DNA of 64,000 bases from Pycnopodia helianthoides (lineage: Eukaryota; Echinodermata; Asteroidea; Forcipulatida; Asteriidae), in the NCBI GenBank assembly GCA_032158295.1, contig CM063251.1, forward strand, positions 20,031,433 through 20,095,432, written 5' to 3'. This document shows positions 10,824-23,200 of the stretch, piece by piece. The position numbers and the translations under genes are program-made. The notes beneath the pieces were generated by a model. It was given only the letters and a program-made list of their open reading frames with translations, was not told the origin of the DNA and searched no databases. The number at the start of each line of letters is the position of its first letter. Position 1 is the stretch's first letter.

Positions 10824-13800
10824 CTATGAAGTAAAATTCAGATTTTTGAAAATTTGAAGTTTGAAATGTTACCAAGAGAAGTGCTTTTCATTTTTCTTTT
10901 TTCAGTTTCAGATGTAGGTCTGTATTTGAATAAAGTTCAAAGTATTTCTGAACACATTTTACCGAAAATTGTTTGTAGCAGTATTAAACATTTAAGGGAC
11001 ACCAGAGTTATTTCAAATCTTCAAAAGATTGCAGTCTTGTTTGTAAACCACTTATCGCACGCTACCTTGTTGGTAAGTGCGACATAAGGGAGCTCAGACA
11101 ACTCGACCGTCGGGACAACTCGACCGTCGGGACAACTCGACCGTCGGGACAACTCGACAGTCCGACAACTTGACGGGTCAGAAAACTTGACAGCTTGACA
11201 AGTCGTCACTTTACACGTCACACAATGGTTGGCAGAATTAAAGCCTACAGGAAATGTATCGAGCTAGTGTTTCCTTTGAGTATTTATGCATGAAAAAAAA
11301 ACACAAATAATGTATGGGCTTGCCTTCCAGGTATAGTTTGCAAAGTCTCTATGTTCGCTCAAAATTACCAGTGTTTTTTAAAATTTATTTTCAAAACACA
11401 TTTGAATCATGAAATGAGTGATTTTTGTCAAAAAAATAACAATAATGGCCTGACCCTGGCAGTCTTTCTCACAGGCCATTTTAAATTTTTGTTAAAACAA
11501 TTTACATGCAAATGCAGCGGTGTAAATAGTGAGGTGGGGCACTTTCCCCAAATTGATGTCTGTGCCCTGCCCCTAGTTACCCCCCCCCCCCATTTGAAAT
11601 CTTGAATTTTTAGACTAAAGATTACCAGAGTTGAATGTTACTTTTTATAATTGTATAATTTCATTGTTTTGTTTTGTTTTAAATTCCATTTACACGCAGA
11701 CAGTGTAGCAAACACTCGCGTTGATTATCTTATAAAAAATAGTAAGGCATACTTAATAAGGGCGCTGAAACAGAAACTACAGTTTTAGTTGACCAGAATG
11801 CCCCTTAGAAAAACTGTGGCCCTTGTGGGTCCCCCCCCCCCCCCAAATGTTTACCCTTGGTTTCGGCGCTGCACAGACATGGGCTAGCTTTGAAGAAGAT
11901 TATAGCCAAGATCTTGTGTGCACAGCAGAGATATGCGTGCATGAGACGTAATAACCAACATGAGATGGCTTTGTGTTTAAAGGTCATCATAGGCAACCGG
12001 TTCCAGGCAATCTCCGATAAGAAATTTCATTCACATTTCAGTTTCCTCATCATCTTCTTAGGATGGTACTTTACAGCTACAATGGAGAAGAGTGTCTCTT
12101 GTGCTGCCGAAGTATTCCTCCTTCATGCGGCGCAATAATTTTTTCCCCAAATCGGCAAGTAAAGGGAGCACAGCAAGACTCATATGGGTCGTGTGCCTTA
12201 TCTGTGTTGTTGCAGAGGAAAATGCACTAAGCTTTATTTTGTTGAATTTGGCAATTTATAAACACTATGTTAAACAAGAGAAGTATTTTTGTTAATGCTA
12301 TGTTCATAGAATCGCCTCAAGAGCCGGTCAAGGGTGAATTTATTAGGAAAGTTGGCTTGTCTTTTGCCAAGAAGATGATTTTTTTTTTGGGGGGGGGGTT
12401 ATTGTTATTAAATAAATTCCATGAATTAGCTTAACGTTTGTATTCAGATACAAAAACAGCCATCTCTTATGATTAGTTGTGGAAAACGTAAATTTGTCCA
12501 CTATTTATGCAAACATTTTCAAGTAAATTTGAAAATGCATTCAGTAGGCCCTAATGTAGCTTTTTGAAAACTTGTACCGTGTTCACTTTTAAGGAAAATA
12601 AAGTTACATGTTGTAAATACTTGTACGTCTGGAGAGGTGATAAACAAATGTTATTGTGAGCTACAGTGCATTTCACTGACTGTCCATTAAAATTAGTGAC
12701 GAAAAGTGTACGAAAAGTGCCTCGGTTAATATTGCAATGTGACAGACACTCTTGTATTATTCTGAGCTTCCTGGTTAACCTCTTTAATTGATAACTGTAA
12801 AATGAAGACGGTGTAAACGATATAAAGTTTAAGATGTCTTCATGGAATGGAATTGTGGGAGCGCCCGGAAACCTGACGTGGACGTTGTTCGAATTAAAAG
12901 ATTTCGCTAACGGAATTGAATGAGAAGTTTAAAATAAATAGAAGCCTATTAACGGGGTATGTTTTATAAACCCGTCCACAATAACATTCGCCTCAATAAT
13001 CGTTGAATTTATTTCAAAAGGTCACAAACACCGAAAAACGTTTTTCAGAATACCTGATTCAAAAATGAAATTTGTTTTATTTCCACTTATCAGGCATTTA
13101 TTTTTATTTTACTCTCTTTTTTTCTTCTTTTTTCTGGAGGGGTAGAGTTGGGGTTTCAGTGTTCTTTTTGACCACATTGCAGACACAAATTATTACAGGC
13201 GTTTCCATGTGGAGTATCGGTGACGAGTTTTTTTTTTTTTTTAGAGCAACATCACTTTTTCTATTAACAACTTGGAAATTAGCCTAAAGATGGTTTTGGA
13301 AATGATGACTAAAAATGGTCAGAAATGGATTGGGAACAGAGATGAGGCCGGACCTCGTGGATGCTTCTCAGTCACAATTCGAGCTCATGGAAGACGGAGG
13401 ACTAAAAGAACTGACTAAAATCCATAACCCGTTTTGCAACCCCCCCCCCCACCCCTATGATGCCATGCCATGGACGCATCGATGCATGCATACATGCAAC
13501 TTTTCCTCGGATCAGCTGATTTCCTCTTTTTTATTCTCAGTTTTACCATTCAACACTGAAAAATACTATACAAAATCATTGAAATTTTGTAATTTCCTCT
13601 TTTTTGGTGAAGTTACAGTTGCATGCCTGTCGATGGTAACGCCCCCCCCCCCCCAAAAGAGGGAGGAACAAGGGGGAAATAAAAATATTGTGGTGGGAGC
13701 ATAGAGCAATGGCAACTACTTCCCGACCCCACCCCCTCTAAAAAGTACTTTCAGTGGGCCTTCATTGGGGCAAGATAACCATAAGATATTTTTTACATAC

Positions 13801-14084
13801 ATTATTACAACCCTTTCAAAGAAAAGTATTCGCTCACCAGGCACTAAATCCAAACCTCGACTCCGCCGGTCCAGTCCTGGGACGGACCGGGCGAAACTAT
13901 TAATATGCCTCACCGTGGGCAGCGTGCCGTCCCGTAGCGATACTGCTCGATCACTCTTAGGCACGAGGTTGGAAAGTGAGTTGACACGAAATACTCGGGC
14001 TTATTTATAATTAAGTTGGTAGTTTGTAGCATAGCACGTCCCTCCAGTGTGTGCCTTGGCAACACACCACTCATTGTCAACAAC
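10824..14084. other. Non-coding region upstream of MDH1B-like gene, unit 2
   Basis: Counterpart of 71-3323. The first ~38 bases are kinase intron, then the duplication junction at about 10861, then the MDH1B upstream flank. Homopolymer tracts vary in length relative to unit 1. No gene seen apart from the minisatellite at 11097. Confidence 0.5.
11097..11168. repeat. Short minisatellite, 17-bp unit (unit 2)
   Basis: Same array as 344-415, with the same number of units, so the array has not changed length since the duplication. Confidence 0.85.
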
Positions 14085-17000
14085 ATGACGAAGTTTGTAA
14101 TAGCGGGTAAGTTAAAAACTGCAATTTTACCCACTTTAGGCCATATAGTGAAAATGTCAATTTTGTTTATCGATTAAATATGTATTAAGGCATAGTTGAA
14201 CTTGTATAACTTGGTCATACTGTGTAAAACTTTGTCAAAATCATTCGAAAATATTGGTAGCCCAATTTCCGGACATGTTTTTTTTTACGGTGTCGGTGGT
14301 GGACGACCGTATGAATTTATGATTGAATATGATCTCAAATGAAACCCCTATTCTACAGCTAGGATGATTTGATTTACTATTGATTTCAGATCCTTGGTTG
14401 TTGATAGTCTTCGGTTTAAGGCCTGAGTAGTAGCAAGTTTGATTTTTGTAATTTGATAGTGAATGTATTTGCTTGTTGTAACAAAACTAGACCCAGCCCA
14501 GTAAATGGTCTGGGGCGATGTAAATTTGACTTCGGCGGTCATCAACATTTTGAAAAAGAGGAGTACAACGCCCCAGTTTCTTTGTCTAGCCGGTACTGGC
14601 TAACTTTTAGTCAACACTATTAATGCCAATTTACAGTTTGGTGCCGGCAAAATATCCACTGCTTTTTTCCTGCTGTTGCTCTGTTTGTTTGATCATTTTG
14701 TAGGCCTATTTTAGTAATAAATTGTTGTTTGTTTGATTGTTGGTGTTTTTTTATTGGGGGGGGGGGGCATTAGGGCTGTCGTGCTTTTTTAACACATGTT
14801 CTCACCTATTGTCTTCTCTTTTCCCATTCTCAATAGGTCATGCTGATTGCCCCTACTATGCTCGGGCTGAACTTCTTGCGGACGATCTGAAGATCAACTT
14901 GCCCAATTTTAGTGTCCACAAAATTGTCAAACATCCAAAAGAATGGGAGGTAAAAAATTAGGCTTGGCTTGGCATTTTTTGATTATCATTTTTTAAAAAT
15001 CTGTTAATGCATTTAAATTGTTTCTATATAAACAAATATTGAAGTGTCAAAGTTTTAACAATCCAAAGGAGCAACCCTCAACAGAGTTACAGCCACTGCA
15101 TTCAAGCTTCAAGTGTAGAGAGAGTTTTATCAAAACATGTTTAGATAATTATTTAGAACAATTATTTACTGTATTTTCACAGCCTTGGCTCCAGCAGCTG
15201 TGTAAGAAGAATGGCTGGGGCCATCGCAAGTCTCCCATCGTGTGGCGAGAGCTCATTGACCGTGGCGGCAAAGGCGTTCTCATCGGAGGCTCCAATGAAT
15301 TCCAGGAGTATGCCAGCGGCTACTACGGCATCACATCCCAGCAGATGAGTAGCGATATGACCAAGATCGCCGGCGAGAATATCGAGACCAAAATGCTGGT
15401 CGATGCCGAGGAGGAGCACAAGAGAAGTCTCAGCAAGCCCCTACACGTGTGCATCACTAACGCCGCAAGCCCTGTTGCGTACCACATGGTTCGTGAGATA
15501 GCTCAGGGTGATGTGCTCGGCAAGGGCACTGAGGTTTCAATCAAGCTGCTGACAGAACCAGACTGCATCAAAACAGTCGAGGGTATGAAAATGGAAATGG
15601 AAGACTTGGCTTGCCCTCTCCTACGGAACATCGTCTTGACTACAGATGTGAAACACGCCTTCAAGGATGCGAGCGCCATTATCTTCTTGGATGAGATTGC
15701 CAAATCAGAGGATATGGAGAAGGCGGAGTGGCTGAGACAAAATGCTGAGGTGTACACAGAATATGCTAAAGTATTGAACGGAACGGCGTTACCAGACGTC
15801 AAGGTGATTGTTGCTGGCACAGGTCCACTGAACTTTAACGCTTTCATACTTGGACATTTCACCCCTTCCATTCTGAGACAGAATGTGGTGGCCCTCTCAC
15901 GCCTTGAAGAGAACCACGCTAAGTCGGCCATCGCCAGACGCATCAAGGTCCAAACTGCCGGGGTCATGAACCTCCTGATCTGGGGCAACATTGGCGGAAC
16001 AACGCACACAGATCTAAAGAAAACTACCGTACGGGGTTGCGAGGGCGCTATTTGGGGGCCGCCATTTTACTCCAGGCCGGTTGGTGAAATGGTCCACGAT
16101 GACAAGTGGCTGCAAACGGAATACCTGGAGGGATTGAAGACCTATAAGGAAACTGTAGAGGGAGCCCTTCAACACCGCTCGGCATTTTCCGAGGCTCATT
16201 CCATCATCAGTCTTCTGACGGACTGGTGGAATGGTTCAAAGGGAGACAACTTGTACTCTCTTGGTGTTCTGTCCGAAGGTGAATATTATTTATCTATTCT
16301 TCACAAAACTTAAGTTTCAAAAAGATATAATCGCCACAAAACAAAAAATAACACAATCTCCTTCATGAACCTTTTCAGTGCATTTCTCAGAGTCCATGAC
16401 ATATAAAAAGGGATTCCCCCTCCATTCTATATCCCTCTTTCCTACCCTCTTCTCTGACCTTGGTATCGTCCCGAGTGGTATTTGAGTGCCACAACAATAT
16501 ATACAGAATGTTTAATCTTGATTGCCTGATATTAATAGTGGACTTTCTTTAAAAGTTGGAGGTAAAGGCAAGGGAAGGGTGGAGAACTGGACATTTGAGA
16601 AAAGACAAATTCAACATAAATTGGCATTGTCAAGTGACACTAGATTTTCTCATCCACCAGTAGTTCAAGTCTGTAAAGTGGAGTTTACAAATCCATATAT
16701 TTTGTGCAAATTTTTAAATTTTATTTTGACAAGCAAAACTCAATTTTATCTTGGTGCAGGTTGGTACAATCTTCCACAAGGCATTGTTTTCTCTCTGCCT
16801 GTCAAGTTCCAGAGGGGCATCTGGGAGGTTGCTCAAGACATCGACCTCAGCGAAGATGTAATTAAGACGCTCAAGACAATTGCAGAGGAGCTCGTCAAGG
16901 AGAAGGAAGTCATCTTCCCCCCTCCTCGAGTCTCCCCGCCGCCTGGGGGAGAAGAGGACGGTGCGGAGAACCAGAAAAAGGTGTTTGGCACGGATGAGAC

Positions 17001-17169
17001 GGGGGAGGCGGGACAGGAGAACGGACAGATTAATGAGCAGACCAAGGAGGGTGTGACCAAGGAGGATGAAGTCAACGGACCCTTGTCTAAGATTCTTGAG
17101 GAGTCGGAGTTGGATAGTAAAGAAGGGGATAAAACAACGGATACAGAGAAATCGGCAGAAGAGACTTAA
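14085..17169 (+). CDS. MDH1B: Malate dehydrogenase 1B-like protein, copy 2 (4 exons, 546 aa)
   Basis: Exons 14085-14106, 14837-14949, 15183-16278 and 16760-17169. The predicted protein appears identical to copy 1, including the missing catalytic His (IWGNIGG), the CPYY motif near the N-terminus and the Glu/Lys-rich tail. Intron differences are mainly in the G run before exon 2 (14756-14767, shorter here). The whole gene with its upstream flank is duplicated, so both copies could be expressed. If the duplication is an assembly artefact there is only one gene. Confidence 0.92.
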
Positions 17170-19638
17170 CTTTATATCATTCCTTAAAAAACAACAGAAA
17201 GGACTTCTGAGGCCTACATGTGTTTTGAAAAATGTGAAACAGTTAATGGTGCGGAAAATCAATTTTCCCCTTAATTACCTTTTTCTTTTAAAGGGCAAAC
17301 AATCAGACTTTTGAAAAAAAGGGTTATCTTGGAATTTCACACAATGAGTTTTGAATCTGAATCATCGGAAAAATATTGAACATCACATGCAATATTGCTT
17401 CGACAACCATGAAATGGCATGCACTTACAAGTCCTTTCTATTGACACAACATGATGTTGTATAATAGTACCCTTAAATTGATCCATTGTCTCCCAGTTTA
17501 TGATTCATCAAGAAGTAGTGCTCATCTCTTTGGTTAGGTGCACAATTTCTGGAGATATTATATAACCATTGCATACTTTGTTGCAGATTTTTGTGCATGT
17601 TACAATTTTAGTTACAATTAAAATTAAACAAGACATGGATTTATGAACAAGAACTTAATCGAATGCCTTTTCTCTCAAAAGTTTTATCATTTCATTTTTT
17701 CAGGAAGAAACAGTTCTTGGATTATCTCTAAACCAAACTGACAGATTAAGAAATAATAATGAGTTGTTCTAATATGTGTCACTTTAATACTGTCTTCAAT
17801 TGCTACTTTTAATTAACAATATTTGTAAATACATATACATCGATCCCTCTCAGTTCAAGATTTATATGAAAAAAAGTTTCTGTACAATAATAGTATAAAG
17901 ATCACTGAATGTGATAAAACCTTTTTTTCTCTTCTCAGTTTTCAAAATTAAGGGTTAATTTCAATGAACTTTTTTTCTTTTGTCATCAAATTATTTTTGT
18001 AATTAACTGGCGTTGAAAGTAATAATTATGTAAAACATTTGTAGAGATTAATAATACCAGGACTTACCTTCAATCAAACCTTCCAAACTGTTTAATTCTC
18101 TGTACTTTCTTGATTAGTTTTATTTTATTGGGGTGTTTGTTTGTTTGTTGTTTTTGTTGTAGATTTTTGGGCCCTCTTTATAAAAGAAATTGACTGACAG
18201 TGAGGAAAAACTTTTCAGGGTTCTGCAAATACTTCAACCTATAATTAAATGCTCAGGAAGTTGCTTACCTCTTCCCCCACCTAAAAAATGTAACCGCTTA
18301 AAAAAGTTTGATATGTTGGTTCCTTTTCTTTTGAAGATTTCAGTCATTACTTTCATTCAATTAACCTATGTTAATTTCACCATTATGTGGTCATACCTTT
18401 GTTTTCAATTACACATTACAGATTCATTTTGTGTATGATTTTCATCAAACCTGGATGACTTTCCTTTAAACTTTCATTAAACTTAAAAATTACATTATTA
18501 TAGAAGAGTACAAATTGTAACTAAAATCACACGATGACCACAGATGAAAATGGTTACTAGTTGCAGCCGTTGATAGGGAGTAGTTTTTTTGTTAGTTTGT
18601 TTGTTTATATGATCTTCCCGCCGAAGGAACTCCACAAACTGCCACGAGGGGGTATGAACCCCCCAAAAGCTGACAACAGCCAATCTCTCTCATACAAAGG
18701 TTTAACGTCTACGACTACATGAATTACACAGTCAAGAAATTGTGATTCAGTGGTTAGCTTAGTAGGATTTGAACTCACAAACTTGTATTATGCGTTTTTC
18801 AAGCCAACGAGGCCCCCTTATAAGACGCCCTACAATATAAATAACCTCGTTCATCGGGCTCTAAGCAGATTCTGTCCCCCCCCATCAATTTCGTCTGATA
18901 GCGCCCTCTTTTGAATCAACTTCCTACTCAAACGGGGCGAAATCGCATTATGGGCGGGGCTTGGGGAGGGAAGTACTGGGTATAAATTAGTGGTGGTATA
19001 ATTATAGCGTTAGGTTGCCCTGTTGGTGGGCGGAACCACGGAATGGATTGCGAAGGTCCGGGCGCATGAATGTTTTCAAAATCCATTGTGATATATTTAT
19101 CTCCTTTTATATAAAAAGCCACTCACCAAGCGAGCATAAAGACGGGAACTTCCACGCACACAAAATAAGGTACCAAGTGAACGATTTTGTTTTGTTTTGT
19201 TTTTTAAATTTGTTTATTTTTCATTATTATTTTTGTACAAATAGATCCATGGCATTGGTTTCAGATTATGATAATGTTATTATGTATCCCAAGTTGTTAT
19301 GAATATCTAAACTTGATTTGGCCCCCAACAATAACAAAAGGATACCCTCTTCGGGCAATACAAGCTACCGGTACATTTGAGATGTTGAAATAAAATTCCA
19401 GTGTGTGATCTGGCGAAAGATTGGGAAGCTCAAAGCATGTAGAACATAAGTTATGACTTATAAAACCCAAGTAAACCTTTTTAGGAAAGAATTAACGATG
19501 AACATTATTTTACATTGTTTGACAGATAATCCAATTGTTACTGCTATTCTGTGATGATAGCTTTTTCCAATAAGCTTCAAACTTTTATAAATTACCGTCA
19601 CTCGTGTCCAATAAATTATTATTTTGCAAAATTTTTAT
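17170..19638. other. Non-coding spacer, unit 2
   Basis: Same content as 6412-8880; nothing further supported. One base is gained in the C run at 18659-18664 relative to unit 1. Confidence 0.45.
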
Positions 19639-19768
19639 CAGAGTCGATTTCACAAAGAGCTAAGATTGATCTTAAGATGTGTATTACTAGCCTTAATTGC
19701 TAAGCAAAGTGTGATTTCACGATGCAAAATCACCAATTATTAACAACACATCTTAAGATGAATCTTAG
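19639..19768. mobile_element. Fold-back MITE, family B, truncated (unit 2)
   Basis: Identical in structure to 8881-9010: paired arms around AGCTAAGATTGATCTTAAG, right end cut by the family C element. Confidence 0.75.
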
Positions 19769-19906
19769 GCCGTATCCGAATTGGCGGCTATGGCTACGGC
19801 TACGGCTGTTGCTAATGGTGTTGCTAAGGTATGTTCTATACTCAGCAACGCGTGATGACGCAGAAATGTAGCTGTAGCTGTAGCCGCCACTTCAGACACG
19901 GCCCGA
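19769..19906. mobile_element. Fold-back MITE, family C (unit 2)
   Basis: Copy of 9011-9148, with the same inverted arms. The insertion therefore pre-dates the segmental duplication. Confidence 0.75.
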
Positions 19907-20263
19907 GTGTTTTGTAAAATCGAGTCCAGCTGTACCCAAAAAACGGCGCTCTGTTTGCGCGGTAAAAGCAGAGCCACAAAAATTAGATCCCGGTTAATTG
20001 AAAAACAATGAACGAAACATTTCAGATAGTGTTTGTCTATATGATAAAATGAAGGGCAGACAGTAACGTCCTAAGGAACAAGGACCATTCTTATGCGAAA
20101 CGCACAATGAAAATACGATGTCTTACAAAAGAACCGAAGTTGCTCTATAAGAACGAACAAAAACCATCATGGCCACTCACAGTATAATACTATTTTGATT
20201 ACATTCATGTAGGCCTAATGCAAAGTTAATCGCCCTCACACTGAAGATGTGAAAGTGTTTACA

Positions 20264-23200
20264 TCAAGCCAGCTTCGGACTTCTCGAGTCACTACTACTC
20301 CGTGAGTGCTTAAGAGACTCACTCTCAACAACATTTTGGTATAAGGCCTCGAGTTCGTTGATTATTTCGGGCAGTGACGGTCGAGCGTTCGGATCGTCAA
20401 CCGCACATCGCATACCAATCTCGTAGATTTCAGCGAGTTCGTCTTTCTGAGCAGCTGCCTTGGAGCTGACCAGCAACGCCCCCATGCTGTAGATGTCTGT
20501 CTCGATCGACATGGGGAGGCCGTCGATGATCTCGGGTGCGATCTGAGGACAGAGCCTTCGACAGAACCATTTCTCCTGGTCGTTGTAGTGGACCAGGGGA
20601 GGAGGAGTGTCGATCCTGACGGCACTGCCGAGGTCGATGATCTTAGCCGACCATCGGTTGGAGTTCGGGTGATGCAAAACCATAATGTTACCACCGTGCA
20701 GATCACAGTGAATCCAGCCTGCTGCGTGTAATGCCTGCAACCCCCGGGAAATCTGCAGACTGATCCGTATCCAGTCTAACTTAGTCAGATTGAACGGACC
20801 CGTTACGGCAGCAACCAGATTTATCGACGTCTTGGTCGCAGGGTCCCCGATGAACTCGGTCGCGAACGCAGTCTGGTCGACGATGCCAATGAACTTGGGG
20901 AATTGGTCGTGGTTCTGCATCGCCACGATGGGTCGGATTTCAGACAGCATTCCCTGGTAGGCTTTCATCTGATTCTTGACTTCCTTCAGTCGTTTCAGTG
21001 CTACGAGGAGACCGTCTGATTTCCGCCGCATGAGGTGGACGTCACCGTATGCGCCGCTCCCAAGGATGATGGGTTTGCCGCGGGCCGTTTCCACTCTCTC
21101 CAGGTCGGACTCGAGGAGTATGGGAATGAAGGCACATTCGGCAGGAATTGGGATGGAGGGAGGGGGACGAGGAGACGGACCCTGGCCCGGAGGGGAGCAT
21201 GCCGGTGATGGTCGTTTGGGCTTTTTGTAGAACACCTCCTCGTCATTAAGAGGTGCTCGTTTCCTGAAGAGACAAAGTGAACATGCTTCTCAGTATTAGG
21301 AAACAGTCAAACTTTTATGCTTAGTTTTTTTTAACGTAAAAAGCTAATTGGTACACCACTCTAAAACACACAACCTTAATTCCTTCATGACAAATACTAT
21401 ACAATCATAAAATTATAACAGCCACACACAGGGTAAAATGACAAAAGACGTGATTTATCTGTACCTTTTAGGAACGTTGATTGGTTGACGAGGGGACGGG
21501 GGAGCTTGTGATTGGCCAGCAGCTCCCTGTGCTAAACCCAAAGCTTGCATCCACTGTTGCTCAGAATCACCATTCAGTTCACTATGAAGTAAAATTCAGA
21601 TTTTTGAAAATTTGAAGTTAACACATGCAGGGCCAGTACAAGAAGCCGTCTGAATCCATCAAGCACACAGTTCGAAACCGTATTACGTTGTTCCCTATAT
21701 ACTATCCATAAACACATCTGGGCTCAATTTCATAGAGCTGCTTAAGCAAAAAAATATTGCTTTACAATTTTCTGCTAAGCAGAAATCCGCAGGGTACCAT
21801 TCACAAATTGTACATGTGACATGGTAGTTTGGCTGGTAACCTTATTCTGGTGAGCATAATTTTGTTTTGCTTAGCTAGTTTTTGAGCTTAAGCAGCTCTA
21901 TGAAATTGGGCCCTGGATTTATTACATAATTTGTCACTGCAAACTTAAATTTCCTACAACGCCAAATTGTAAAATTTGCCGGTTCTTTTCTCTCCGATCG
22001 ATGCGCAAAAGAAGGTACATGTAAATTCGTGTTCAACATTTCCTTTAAACGTTCTTCGAAAACAGAATTATAAACAATATTAATATTGTAAACAATATTA
22101 ATACTGCAAACAATGTTTAACATTGTTTTCAAATCTGTTTTCAAAGAACGTGTCGATGCACCTAATGCGAAGATGACATTTCTTAAAACAATACGGTAAA
22201 TGTCGTGTACTTGGTTGGTTTAGTGAGCTTAAGCATAATATATTTATTTCATCTTAAACCCACTGTACACCTCTTCCCTCGTCCCTTCCGCAGCCGAACG
22301 TCGTCAGTAGGCATGCTGCCAGAACATCTTACGTGACACCTTAAATTAGGCCCGAGTATAAAGACCGGGATGAGGGCAGGGTCCCAGTCTAAGTAAAGAT
22401 GACTAAACGAACAAGTCTTTGTTTCGCACAAGAACGATCCAAAAAAGGGCAAGCAAAATTACCTGGTATTTTCCCTCATGGCTTGAACCCTCCCCATCAC
22501 ATCTTGGAATGTGTTTTGCTCGACTTCACTAGATTCCTGAAGAAAAAAATCAAAACAAGAAAAAAGCACCATTACTGAACCATCATTGCTTATAAAATCA
22601 AACTAACACCTGATTCCTAAATAAGATTGTATATGTATTTAGAAAAATGAATAATATTTGAGTATATATATTTTAAGCGCTGTTCCACAAGAAAGTCCAT
22701 TGAAATAATTCAGTGTGATACGTTTATGTTGGAGTTACTGCTAAGGGCTATTTTTATTCAGGAAAATCTTACCGAATTTTCAAGCTCATCTGTTCGTGGT
22801 TCCAGTGGACCCGGACTGGCTTCTTGCTCATCTGTTCGTGGTTCCAGTGGACCCGGACTGGCTTCTAGCTCATCTGTTCGTGGTTCCAGTGGACCCGGAC
22901 TGGCTTCTAGCTCATCTGTTCGTGGTTCTAGTGGACCCGGACTGGCTTCTAGCTCATCTGTTCGTGGTTCTAGTGGACCCAGACTGGCTTCTAGCTCATC
23001 TGTTCGTGGTTCCAGTGGACCCGGACTGGCTTCTAGCTCATCTGTTCGTGGTTCTAGTGGACCCGGACTGGCTTCTAGCTCATCTGTTCGTGGTTCTAGT
23101 GGACCCAGACTGGCTTCTAGCTCATCTGTTCGTGGTTCTAGTGGACCCAGACTGGCTTCTAGCTCATCTGTTCGTGGTTCCAGTGAACCCAGACTGGCTT

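Larger units (their letters stand above)
109..10861. repeat. Tandem segmental duplication, unit 1
   Basis: This 10,753 bp unit is repeated immediately as 10862-21619. The right edge is visible because unit 2 departs after the shared GAAGTT at 21614-21619 (followed by AACACATG) while units 0 and 1 continue into TGAAATG. Differences found by eye are almost all C, G or T run lengths; exceptions include a T/G substitution at 3694 and a one-base indel near 2001/12760. The unit holds MDH1B-like exons on + and the last two kinase exons on -. Such near-identity fits a very recent duplication or an assembly duplication of one locus. Confidence 0.93.
10862..21619. repeat. Tandem segmental duplication, unit 2
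   Basis: This is the second full copy, 10,758 bp, with identical predicted proteins. It is the copy whose minus-strand kinase exons are still joined to upstream exons at 22463-26288, so it carries the ancestral right-hand context. The edge at about 21619 falls in a kinase intron, which is why the other copies of that gene lack a 5' end. Confidence 0.93.
21620..22462. other. Kinase intron 5 with transposon insertions
   Basis: Intron sequence between exons 6 and 5, lying just right of the duplication edge. It holds a family A MITE (21720-21914) and a smaller fold-back at 22047-22152. Otherwise nothing supported. Confidence 0.55.
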
